From positions 1,937,501-2,001,500 of the forward strand of contig CP102274.1 in assembly GCA_025149285.1 (NCBI GenBank): a stretch of 64,000 bases of DNA, given 5' to 3'. The stretch's first letter is position 1. Every line of letters begins with the position of its first letter. Under the pieces are notes generated by a model that saw only the letters and a list, made by a program, of their open reading frames with translations, did no database searches and was not told where the DNA came from. Positions 1 through 7,732 of the stretch are shown here, in pieces. A program made the position numbers and the translations under genes. This stretch comes from Hungatella hathewayi (GTDB lineage Bacteria; Bacillota; Clostridia; Lachnospirales; Lachnospiraceae).

Positions 1-1367
1 GCATCTATAAGCCATACGATAATCTTTGTCTGTCCGTGATCTTACATAACGACGGTTCGACGGAAAAAAGAGTATTCGGCTGTTTTACTGAAGCGCTGAA
101 AGGGCTGCCGGATGAGACGAATGACAGAAGGCGATTAAAAGAGATCTTTGCAAATCCCAGCCTTCAGATGGTCTCCTTTACAATCACGGAAAAGGGCTAT
201 GCGCTGCGCGGTGCGGATGGGCAGTATTACAGCTTCATTCAGGCCGATATCGATCATGGTCCGGAACGGGCCGTGGGGGCTATAGCGGTGATAGCTGCCA
301 TGCTTCTGGAGCGGTATCAGGCGGGGGCAAAGCCGCTGGCTCTTGTATCTATGGATAACTGTTCTCAGAACGGGGCCAGGCTTCGCAGCGCAGTGCTGGA
401 AATAGGGCGGGAATGGAGAGACAGGGGATTTGTGGAAGAGGAATTTGTAAACTACATCAGCGATGAAGAGAGGATCGCATTTCCCTGGACCATGATTGAT
501 AAAATCACGCCGAGGCCGGGAGAGACAGTGAAGACGATGCTTCAGGAGGCCGGTGTAGAGGATATGGATATTGTTGTTACTCAAAAGCAGACCTATATTG
601 CACCCTTTGTAAATGCGGAAGAACCGCAGTATCTGGTGGTGGAAGACCATTTTCCCGGCGGCAGGCCGCCTCTGGAAAAGGCCGGCGTCTACATGACCAG
701 CCGTGAAACGGTAAATAAGGCGGAACGGATGAAGGTTACCGTCTGCTTAAATCCGATCCATACCGCTCTGGCTCCATACGGCTGCGTGCTGGGATTTACC
801 CTTTTTTCCGATCAGATGCGTGATCCGGAGATGGTTAAGCTTGCTGAAAAGGTAGGGCTCCGGGAGGGCATGGAATTTGTGGAGGACCCCGGTATCATTT
901 CACCGAAAGCGTTTATTGACGAGTGCATCAACGTGCGTTTTTCCAATCCATATCTGGGGGACACGCCGCAACGTATCGCAGTGGATACGTCGCAGATGGT
1001 CGGAATCCGGTTTGGGGAAAACATCAAAGCATGCGTACGAAAATACGGCAATGCTAAAAAACTGACAGGGATTCCGCTGGCGATTGCCGGATGGCTTCGT
1101 TATCTGCTTGCTGTGGATGACGAGGGGAAACCGTTTGAACTCTCCCCGGATCCGATGATTCCCGAACTACAGGCACAGATGGCAGGAATTGTGTTTGGAG
1201 ATCCGGACAGCTTACAGGATCAGCTGCGGCCGATTCTCAGTAATCGCAATATTTTTGGTATCGATCTGTATGATGCAGGGATCGGTGAAACGATTACGGA
1301 GATGCTGCGGGAAGAAATTGCAGGTAAGGGAGCGGTCAGAGCTGCGTTGAAAAAATATCTCGCGTAA
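1..1367 (+). CDS. mannitol dehydrogenase / fructuronate reductase family protein, 5' end outside window
   Basis: NAD-dependent long-chain polyol dehydrogenase family, which reduces D-fructuronate to D-mannonate or interconverts mannitol and fructose in the cytoplasm. The frame is open from base 3 and begins IYKPYDNL, which lines up with about residue 83 of the full-length paralogue at 62035-63645 (IYKPFDDL). Roughly 80 N-terminal residues, including the dinucleotide-binding glycine motif, therefore lie before the window. The GTG at 36 is internal, not the start. The catalytic Lys-Asn-His set is visible in ERMKVTVCLNPIHTALA, followed by the family's C-terminal helical domain. A terminator hairpin follows at 1425-1465. 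Substrate choice between fructuronate, mannitol and related polyols cannot be read from the sequence; the second copy sits beside uxuA and this one does not within the visible DNA. Confidence 0.9.
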   Translation, partial: IYKPYDNLCLSVILHNDGSTEKRVFGCFTEALKGLPDETNDRRRLKEIFANPSLQMVSFTITEKGYALRGADGQYYSFIQADIDHGPERAVGAIAVIAAMLLERYQAGAKPLALVSMDNCSQNGARLRSAVLEIGREWRDRGFVEEEFVNYISDEERIAFPWTMIDKITPRPGETVKTMLQEAGVEDMDIVVTQKQTYIAPFVNAEEPQYLVVEDHFPGGRPPLEKAGVYMTSRETVNKAERMKVTVCLNPIHTALAPYGCVLGFTLFSDQMRDPEMVKLAEKVGLREGMEFVEDPGIISPKAFIDECINVRFSNPYLGDTPQRIAVDTSQMVGIRFGENIKACVRKYGNAKKLTGIPLAIAGWLRYLLAVDDEGKPFELSPDPMIPELQAQMAGIVFGDPDSLQDQLRPILSNRNIFGIDLYDAGIGETITEMLREEIAGKGAVRAALKKYLA

Positions 1368-1424
1368 GAGCGCTGCCAAAGAAGAAAATGTAATACAGAA
1401 AAAAACATGGAACCATGGAAAAAT

Positions 1425-1465
1425 GGCCGCAGTTCGTTGCAAATGCAACATACTGCGGCCGCTTT
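1425..1465 (+). terminator. Rho-independent terminator
   Basis: Arms GGCCGCAGT (1425-1433) and ACTGCGGCC (1452-1460) pair perfectly. An inner stem GTTGC/GCAAC and a T-rich tail (GCTTTTTG) complete it. It ends transcription of the polyol dehydrogenase gene and leaves only about 45 bases before the hcp start. Confidence 0.85.
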
Positions 1466-1509
1466 TTGTGATAAGCTGAATACGAATTTAAGAATGGAGG
1501 AACTACGAT

Positions 1510-3177
1510 ATGGAGAACAGAATGTTTTGCTATCAGTGCCAGGAAACCGCCGGTTGTTCCGGCTGTACAAAATCGGGTGTCTGTGGAAAGGGACCCCGTA
1601 CGGCCGCTTTACAGGATATGCTGGTCTGGGTGACAAAAGGTATTTCGGAAGCAGCGGTACGTTTGCGGGAGGAAAACCGGAATGTCCCGGATGAAGTAAA
1701 CAGCCGGGTAATGGAAAATCTTTTTATTACCATTACCAATGGTAATTTCGATGATGAGGCAATCATCCGCAGGATCCGCCGGACTCTGGCGATGAAAAGG
1801 GATCTCATAGACTGTCTGTCCGGAACAGAAGGTCTGTCTGAGGCTGCTCTCTGGGATGACGCAGAGGCCATGGAGGAGAAAGCAAAGGGCATCGGCGTGT
1901 TATCGACAGAGGATGAGGACATCCGCAGTCTCCGGGAGCTGATTACGTATGGACTGAAAGGGATGGCAGCATATTTAAAACACGCAGCGGCCCTGGAGAG
2001 GAAAGCGGAAAACGGCGCCGTTTACCAGGCAGACGGGATGAGAGATGCGGAGGAATTTTTAGAGAAGGCGCTGGCTGCTACTCTGGACCAGAATATGACC
2101 GTTCCAGAGCTGACAGCGCTTGCCCTTGAAACGGGAGAGTATGGCGTGAAGGCCATGGCGATTCTCGATGAGGCAAATACGTCTGCCTTTGGCCATCCGG
2201 AGATAACAAAAGTCAGCATCGGCGTCAGAAAGAATCCGGGAATACTCGTTTCCGGTCATGACTTATGCGATCTGGAGCAGCTCCTGGAACAGACGGAGGG
2301 AACCGGCATTGATGTCTATACCCACTCAGAAATGCTTCCGGCCCACTATTATCCGGCGTTTAAGAAATACGCTCATTTTGCAGGAAACTATGGGAACGCA
2401 TGGTGGAAGCAGAAGGAGGAATTTGAGGCATTTGGAGGTCCGGTCCTGCTGACCACGAACTGCCTTGTTCCGCCGAAAGACAGTTATAAGGGGCGGCTTT
2501 ATACAACCGGAGCAGTTGGATATCCCGGCTGTAAGCACATAGAAGCGGACGCAGACGGAACGAAAGATTTTACGGAAATGATTAATCAGGCCAAACAGTG
2601 TCCGGCGCCGGTTGAGCTGGAGACCGGCAGTATTGTGGGCGGATTTGCACATAATCAGGTTCTGGCACTGGCAGATCCGATTGTTGAAGCCGTAAAAAGC
2701 GGAGCCATCAAAAAATTCGTTGTGATGGCAGGCTGCGACGGCCGCGCACCATCGAGAAATTATTATACGGATTTCGCCAGGGCGCTTCCAAAGGATACGG
2801 TCATTTTAACAGCCGGCTGTGCGAAATATAAATATAACAAGCTGAACCTCGGTGAGATCGGCGGCATTCCCCGCGTGCTGGATGCCGGGCAGTGCAACGA
2901 CAGCTATTCCCTGGCGGTGATTGCCCTGAAGCTGAAGGAAGTATTCGGGCTTGACGATATCAATGATCTGCCGATTATCTATAACATCGCATGGTATGAG
3001 CAGAAGGCGGTCATTGTTCTGCTGGCTCTGCTATCCCTTGGCGTGAAGAATATTCATCTGGGACCGACACTGCCAGCCTTTTTGTCACCCAATGTGGCCA
3101 ATGTACTGGTGGAACAGTTCGGGATCGCAGGGATCAGAACGGCAGAAGAGGATATGAAAATATTTTTTGAAATATAG
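1510..3177 (+). CDS. hcp: hydroxylamine reductase / hybrid-cluster protein
   Basis: Hybrid-cluster protein (prismane protein), a cytoplasmic Fe-S enzyme that reduces hydroxylamine and, in well-studied bacteria, acts as an NO reductase in nitrosative stress. The N-terminal cysteine cluster is C7-x2-C10-x8-C19-x5-C25, the class I/II arrangement that binds the [4Fe-4S] cluster. Later segments include [61 protein letters not shown] and [10 protein letters not shown], which carry ligands of the hybrid cluster. Its 555 residues are normal for the family. An AGGAGG-like site (AATGGAGGA) precedes the ATG. No hcr-type reductase gene is adjacent. The gene converges on the AraC gene with only 3 bases between the stop codons. 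Confidence 0.97.
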   Translation: MENRMFCYQCQETAGCSGCTKSGVCGKGPRTAALQDMLVWVTKGISEAAVRLREENRNVPDEVNSRVMENLFITITNGNFDDEAIIRRIRRTLAMKRDLIDCLSGTEGLSEAALWDDAEAMEEKAKGIGVLSTEDEDIRSLRELITYGLKGMAAYLKHAAALERKAENGAVYQADGMRDAEEFLEKALAATLDQNMTVPELTALALETGEYGVKAMAILDEANTSAFGHPEITKVSIGVRKNPGILVSGHDLCDLEQLLEQTEGTGIDVYTHSEMLPAHYYPAFKKYAHFAGNYGNAWWKQKEEFEAFGGPVLLTTNCLVPPKDSYKGRLYTTGAVGYPGCKHIEADADGTKDFTEMINQAKQCPAPVELETGSIVGGFAHNQVLALADPIVEAVKSGAIKKFVVMAGCDGRAPSRNYYTDFARALPKDTVILTAGCAKYKYNKLNLGEIGGIPRVLDAGQCNDSYSLAVIALKLKEVFGLDDINDLPIIYNIAWYEQKAVIVLLALLSLGVKNIHLGPTLPAFLSPNVANVLVEQFGIAGIRTAEEDMKIFFEI

Positions 3178-3180
3178 CAT

Positions 3181-4050
3181 TCAGGGCGGAGGAAGGCAAA
3201 ATCCTGAATCAGCCTGATGGATAGAGGATTTTCGTATCTTCTGCGGGGTGGTTCCATACATTTCTTTAAAGATCCGCATAAAGACCTTGTAATTGGTAAG
3301 ACCATTCTGCACCATCAGCTGCGTGATGCTTTCATCTGATTTCAGAAGATCCTCGTAAAAATTCATGGTTCGTACAGAATTTACGTATGCAAGAAATGTC
3401 TGGCCGGTATACTTCTTAAACAGGCGGCAGAAATACTCACGGCTCAAGCCCTGGGAAGCTGCCGCATCATCGAGCGTCAGCGGTTTGCGAAAATTCCGGC
3501 GGACATAATCCATAATTCCGGCAATCCGTCTCATATCCCGGCTGGAACCGCCGGCGGCGCCGTCTTCGTTCCAGTGGGAGCAGCAGCGGTAAAGATAATA
3601 GAGGAACTCATATAAGTGGGCGGTTACCAGAAGCTGGTAGCCGTCCGCCTGTTTTTCGTACTCGCTTACCATGGTTTCTAAGTGGAAGAACATTTCCTTT
3701 TGATCCGGACTCCGGTTTTCCTTTGAGATCAGTGTCTGAAAATGGAGCGCTTCAAAATTCGGGAAAAAACGCCTTAACTGTTCAGCTGAAATCTGAAGAA
3801 GTACATAGGTGGTAAGGCCTGCCGTCTGTGTCATATGAAGCTCATTGGAATTGATGACCAGCAGGCTTCCGGGCTCAGGCTGATACGATTCCGCCTGGAT
3901 GACTGCCGTCAGTCTGCCGTCGATTAAGCACAGGATCTCTAAATATTCGTGCCAGTGGGCCGGTATGGTCATGGGCATGCAGTGGACCAGCTCCAGCTTT
4001 GCCGGCAGATTGACATTCTCGGAAACCTCTTCGTGTATGATATGTGCCAT
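3181..4050 (-). CDS. AraC-family transcriptional regulator
   Basis: A 289-residue one-component DNA-binding regulator. The N-terminal ~130 residues form a cupin-like effector domain (AHWHEYLEILCLIDGRL, EPGSLLVINSNELHM), the usual sugar- or metabolite-sensing half. The C-terminal ~100 residues carry two helix-turn-helix motifs, including LDDAAASQGLSREYFCRLFKK and the signature segment around VFMRIFKEMYGTTPQKIR. It is divergent from the GH3 glucosidase across a ~180-base AT-rich spacer containing two 10-bp direct repeats 52 bp apart. This makes the glucosidase its likely target; the ligand is unknown. Confidence 0.93.
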   Translation of the reverse strand: MAHIIHEEVSENVNLPAKLELVHCMPMTIPAHWHEYLEILCLIDGRLTAVIQAESYQPEPGSLLVINSNELHMTQTAGLTTYVLLQISAEQLRRFFPNFEALHFQTLISKENRSPDQKEMFFHLETMVSEYEKQADGYQLLVTAHLYEFLYYLYRCCSHWNEDGAAGGSSRDMRRIAGIMDYVRRNFRKPLTLDDAAASQGLSREYFCRLFKKYTGQTFLAYVNSVRTMNFYEDLLKSDESITQLMVQNGLTNYKVFMRIFKEMYGTTPQKIRKSSIHQADSGFCLPPP

Positions 4051-4073
4051 CCTGAAACCTCCCCTCTCTGCAG

Positions 4074-4135
4074 TATATCAATAGTGACAGGAATATCTGC
4101 TGTTATTCTACTAAAAGTTTATAAATATATCAATA
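4074..4135. promoter_or_regulatory. direct repeats in araC-type/GH3 divergent promoter
   Basis: The 10-mer TATATCAATA occurs at 4074-4083 and again at 4126-4135, a centre distance of 52 bp, or five helical turns. The copies lie on the same face of the DNA between the divergent AraC-type regulator and the GH3 gene. AraC proteins commonly bind such direct repeats; the assignment is inferred from location. Confidence 0.45.
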
Positions 4136-4228
4136 TCAACCTATAAAAGGTTAAAAAAACATCTAGCGGGTGAGAGGGGAATCGTGCATAATAGAGAAAA
4201 ACAGACAGATACCATTTGGAGGTCAGAT

Positions 4229-6811
4229 ATGAAATTGAAAAACAGAACATTTACCGGTTCGACATCAGATGCAGTGACGAAAAGAGAGCAGGAAAACAGG
4301 GAGATCGCCCGCAGAGCGGCCTCCGAGGGATTTGTACTTTTGAAAAATGACGGCCATCTGCTGCCGCTTGCCGCAAAAGGAAAAATCGGGCTTTACGGAG
4401 CCGGGGCGGTCAAGACCATAAAAGGCGGCACAGGTTCGGGCGATGTCAATGAGAGGGACTGTGTTTCCATCTGCCAGGGGTTAAAGGCCGCAGGCTATGA
4501 AGTGACCAGCGACGCATGGCTTTCCTCTTATGAGACTATTTACGCAGATGCAAGACAGGCATGGAAGGAGGAGGTCTTAAGAAAGCTGAAACAGTATGAC
4601 GGCAACTTTTTCCAGGCGTATTCCACGACTCCGTTTGTCGTTCCATGCGGCGATTCTATCGATGAGGAGGCTGCAAAGACGGATGGAGCCGATGTGGCGG
4701 TATTTGTACTCAGCCGTATTGCGGGTGAAAATGCGGACCGTCACGATACGGAAGGTGATTACTTCATCACAAAAGAAGAAAAATCGCTTCTGGCACAGAT
4801 TTCAGCCTCTTACGACAATGTGATTCTCGTCATCAATACCGGAGGCCTGATTGATCTGGCATTTACAGAGGAATTTACGAATATCAAATCGATTGTGCAG
4901 TTTATGCAGGCAGGCCAGGAAGGCGGTTCGGCATTTGCCGATATCATGTCCGGCGCTGTAAATCCAAGCGGAAAAATGACGGATTCCTGGGCATATACCT
5001 ACCTGGATTATCCCAACGCCCGGACCTTCAGCCATAAAAACGGCAACACGGATACAGAAAAGTACGAAGAGGGAATTTTCGTAGGATACCGTTATTTTGA
5101 TACCTTTGATGTACCGGTTCGCTACGGTTTCGGCTTTGGATTGTCCTATACGGAATTTTCCGTGGTGGGAACCGGAGTCAGTGCTTCCGGCCTGGGCACA
5201 GACCAGCCGAAAATCTCGGTTACGGCTTCCGTGAAGAATACCGGGAATACCTATGCCGGGAAGGAAGTCGCTGAAGTCTACGTTTCCTGTCCGCAGAACG
5301 GCATGCCAAAAGAGTACCGCCGTCTGGCCGGCTTCGCAAAGACCAGGCTTTTGTCTCCGGGAGAAAATCAGGATTTGACGATTACGTTCCCGTTATACCA
5401 GCTGGCTTCCTATCATGAAGATCGTTCGGCATGGATTCTGGAAGCTGGCACATATGGCATCTGGGTAGGAAATTCTCTGGAATCCGCCAGCTTATCTGCT
5501 ACGATCAGCCTCGATGCAGATGTCGTTATGGTGCAGTGTGAATCCATCTGTGAGAGAAAAGAAGATTTGAAGGAACTGATTCCGGACGCCGGTAAAATGA
5601 AGGAAAAAGAGGCCGTATGGAAGAGTCTGGCGGAATCGTTAAAGCTTCCTGATCTGTCTGTCTGTGCAGATCAGATTGTGACAGAAACGGTTGCCTATCC
5701 GGAACACTTAGGCGTGACGGAAGGAAAAGCAGGGGAGATCGTCAGCACCTTATCGGAGGAACAGCTGATTGCGCTTGCTACAGGAGATCCCGGAAAAGGA
5801 CAGGAGAATGCCCTTGGTTCCGCAGGGCTGACTGTGCCGGGGGCTGCGGCAGAGACCTCATCCGCTGCGATTGAGTCCCCATGGAACGTAGCCAGCATGG
5901 TACTGGCAGACGGACCTGCCGGTTTAAGGCTTCATAAGACGTACCAGGTTGTAGATGGAAAGATCAATAAGGGCAGCTTCCTTCAGGCGTTTGAAGGCGG
6001 ATTTTTCGCTGATCCGGAAGAGCCGGAAGGAACCACTTACTATCAGTACTGTACGGCACTTCCGGTCGGCACGCTTCTTGCCCAGACATGGGATGTCAAT
6101 CTCCTGAAGGAAGCAGGGGAGATGATCGGCCGTGAGATGGAACTGTTTAACGTGACTCTGTGGCTGGCGCCTGGTATGAATATTCACCGGAACCCGCTTT
6201 GCGGCCGGAACTTCGAATACTATTCCGAGGATCCGCTGCTGTCCGGTATGATGGCGTCTGCGATCACTCTCGGTGTTCAGAAAGTTCCGGGATGCGGAAC
6301 CACCATCAAGCATTTTGCCTGCAACAATCAGGAAGACAACCGTATGGGGTCGGATTCCGTCCTTTCCGAGAGAGCGCTGCGCGAAATCTATTTAAAGGGA
6401 TTTGAAATAGCTGTGAAAAATTCACAGCCCATGTCGATCATGACGTCCTACAACCAGATCAACGGCGTACATGCGGCCAATTCCTATGATATCTGCACAA
6501 AGGCTGCCAGAGACGAGTGGGGATTTGCGGGCGCGATCATGACAGACTGGACCACCACCACGGCTTCCACCGCAGGCGTATGTACCGCCGCAGGCTGTAT
6601 GCGCGCGGGCAACGACATGGTTATGCCGGGAGTGAAAGAAGATCACGACAATATCCGCAGAGAGCTTAAAGAGGGAACCCTGGAAATCAGTGCGCTGCAG
6701 AGATGTATCTGCAATACCGTCAATCTGGTGCTGCAGTCCAACCAGTACGAGGATGCAGTCAGCTACAGCAGCAGGTTTGAGAAGCTGGATACGTATATGA
6801 CGGCAGAATAG
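4229..6811 (+). CDS. GH3 beta-glucosidase, inverted domain order
   Basis: Glycoside hydrolase family 3 enzyme, 860 residues, predicted to remove beta-linked glucose (or related sugars) from oligosaccharides or plant glycosides. There is no signal peptide, so it is cytoplasmic. The domain order is inverted relative to common GH3 proteins. The alpha/beta sandwich comes first (ASEGFVLLKNDGHLLPL, GGSAFADIMSGAVNPSGKM), then a fibronectin-III-like part (VKNTGNTYAGKEVAEVYVS), and the (beta/alpha)8 domain last (VLADGPAGLR, GRNFEYYSEDP, IKHFACNNQ). The predicted nucleophile is Asp773 in AIMTDW. The start is placed at the ATG at 4229 because GGAGG lies 6 bases upstream; an in-frame ATG 45 bases earlier has no such site. 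The divergent AraC gene is its probable regulator. Confidence 0.93.
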   Translation: MKLKNRTFTGSTSDAVTKREQENREIARRAASEGFVLLKNDGHLLPLAAKGKIGLYGAGAVKTIKGGTGSGDVNERDCVSICQGLKAAGYEVTSDAWLSSYETIYADARQAWKEEVLRKLKQYDGNFFQAYSTTPFVVPCGDSIDEEAAKTDGADVAVFVLSRIAGENADRHDTEGDYFITKEEKSLLAQISASYDNVILVINTGGLIDLAFTEEFTNIKSIVQFMQAGQEGGSAFADIMSGAVNPSGKMTDSWAYTYLDYPNARTFSHKNGNTDTEKYEEGIFVGYRYFDTFDVPVRYGFGFGLSYTEFSVVGTGVSASGLGTDQPKISVTASVKNTGNTYAGKEVAEVYVSCPQNGMPKEYRRLAGFAKTRLLSPGENQDLTITFPLYQLASYHEDRSAWILEAGTYGIWVGNSLESASLSATISLDADVVMVQCESICERKEDLKELIPDAGKMKEKEAVWKSLAESLKLPDLSVCADQIVTETVAYPEHLGVTEGKAGEIVSTLSEEQLIALATGDPGKGQENALGSAGLTVPGAAAETSSAAIESPWNVASMVLADGPAGLRLHKTYQVVDGKINKGSFLQAFEGGFFADPEEPEGTTYYQYCTALPVGTLLAQTWDVNLLKEAGEMIGREMELFNVTLWLAPGMNIHRNPLCGRNFEYYSEDPLLSGMMASAITLGVQKVPGCGTTIKHFACNNQEDNRMGSDSVLSERALREIYLKGFEIAVKNSQPMSIMTSYNQINGVHAANSYDICTKAARDEWGFAGAIMTDWTTTTASTAGVCTAAGCMRAGNDMVMPGVKEDHDNIRRELKEGTLEISALQRCICNTVNLVLQSNQYEDAVSYSSRFEKLDTYMTAE

Positions 6812-6819
6812 AAAAACAG

Positions 6820-6895
6820 GTTGCCGTTTGCGGCCCCGCTGAAAGTTTCCGCCGGCGTTTCGGCGGAAACTTTCAGCGGGGCCGCAAACGGTAAC
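6820..6895. repeat. very long near-perfect inverted repeat (hairpin)
   Basis: A 31-bp perfect stem (6824-6854 with 6861-6891) closes a 6-base loop, GCGTTT. Four further outer pairs, one of them G-U, extend it to about 35 bp. It sits directly after the GH3 stop codon and before the two-component operon, followed by an A-rich rather than T-rich tract. It would form an extremely stable RNA hairpin and could act as a terminator or mRNA 3' stabiliser, but it is longer than ordinary terminators. Confidence 0.85.
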
Positions 6896-7051
6896 AAAAA
6901 CAGTCCTTTGGAACTCAAATACACGTTGACAAGCGGGTTCTCAGTAAATATAATAAAAGCAGTAACAAAGTGCGAATGGCTCCTGCCATTCGCATTTGTC
7001 GTATTAAGGAACATGAACAGATTTGTTCATCTTGAGGATCGGAGGGGCTAT

Positions 7052-7732
7052 ATGGATTACACTTACCGGCTGCTGGCGGTGGATGATGAGACGGATATAT
7101 TGCGCACAAACCGTAAGTATCTGGAAGCAAGGGGCTATCAGGTTGATTCGGCGGTCTGCGCGTCTGAGGCGCTGGAATTACTGAGAAAACAGAAGTACGA
7201 CTGCATTCTGCTGGATGTACTGCTTCCGGATATGAATGGATTTGAACTCTGTGAGGCAGTGCGTGCCATCACTTCTGCCCCTATTCTCTTTTTCAGCTGT
7301 ATGGATGACGAGGAAGATAAGATCAGGGGGCTGATGGCGGGGGGAGAGGATTATATTACAAAGCCTTACAGCTTAAAGGAACTGGCCGCCCGCGTGTATG
7401 CGCAGGTGAGGCGCAGTACCATAAAGAGAGTTGCCGTTGATCGCGAGAACCAGCTTCTGCGGATTGACGACCGGATAATTCCCCTGGCACAGAAGGAGTT
7501 TGAACTGTTTCTGTTTCTGCTGGGCAATCCTGGGCGGATCCTGTCGGCATCGGAGCTTTATCAGGAGGTATGGCGCACAGGGAAGCCGGACAATGCCAAT
7601 ACGGTGGCGGTACATATGACACGGCTGCGGCACAAGCTGGAGGAGGCAGAGCCGGTCATTGGCCGGATTGAGACAGTCCGCGGAGAGGGGTACCGGTTCC
7701 TGCCGAAGGTGGAAGCGGGGACAATCTTATGA
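7052..7732 (+). CDS. OmpR/PhoB-type response regulator
   Basis: A 226-residue DNA-binding response regulator. The receiver domain (residues 5-120) has the acidic pair Asp11/Asp12, phospho-acceptor Asp55 in ILLDVLLPDMNG, and Lys104 in YITKPYS. A winged-helix effector domain follows (LAQKEFELFLFLLGNPGRILS, then VHMTRLRHKLE and VRGEGYRF). The start is the ATG at 7052, with GGAGGGG just upstream; the frame is open further back but those codons run into the long hairpin. The stop overlaps the ATG of the kinase gene by 4 bases (ATGA), so the two are translationally coupled partners. Confidence 0.95.
   Translation: MDYTYRLLAVDDETDILRTNRKYLEARGYQVDSAVCASEALELLRKQKYDCILLDVLLPDMNGFELCEAVRAITSAPILFFSCMDDEEDKIRGLMAGGEDYITKPYSLKELAARVYAQVRRSTIKRVAVDRENQLLRIDDRIIPLAQKEFELFLFLLGNPGRILSASELYQEVWRTGKPDNANTVAVHMTRLRHKLEEAEPVIGRIETVRGEGYRFLPKVEAGTIL

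Noticed and set aside
6821-7051. 77-codon N-terminal extension of the response regulator
   Set aside because: It would be read through the long hairpin from a TTG; a strong RBS and ATG at 7052 match the normal receiver-domain start.
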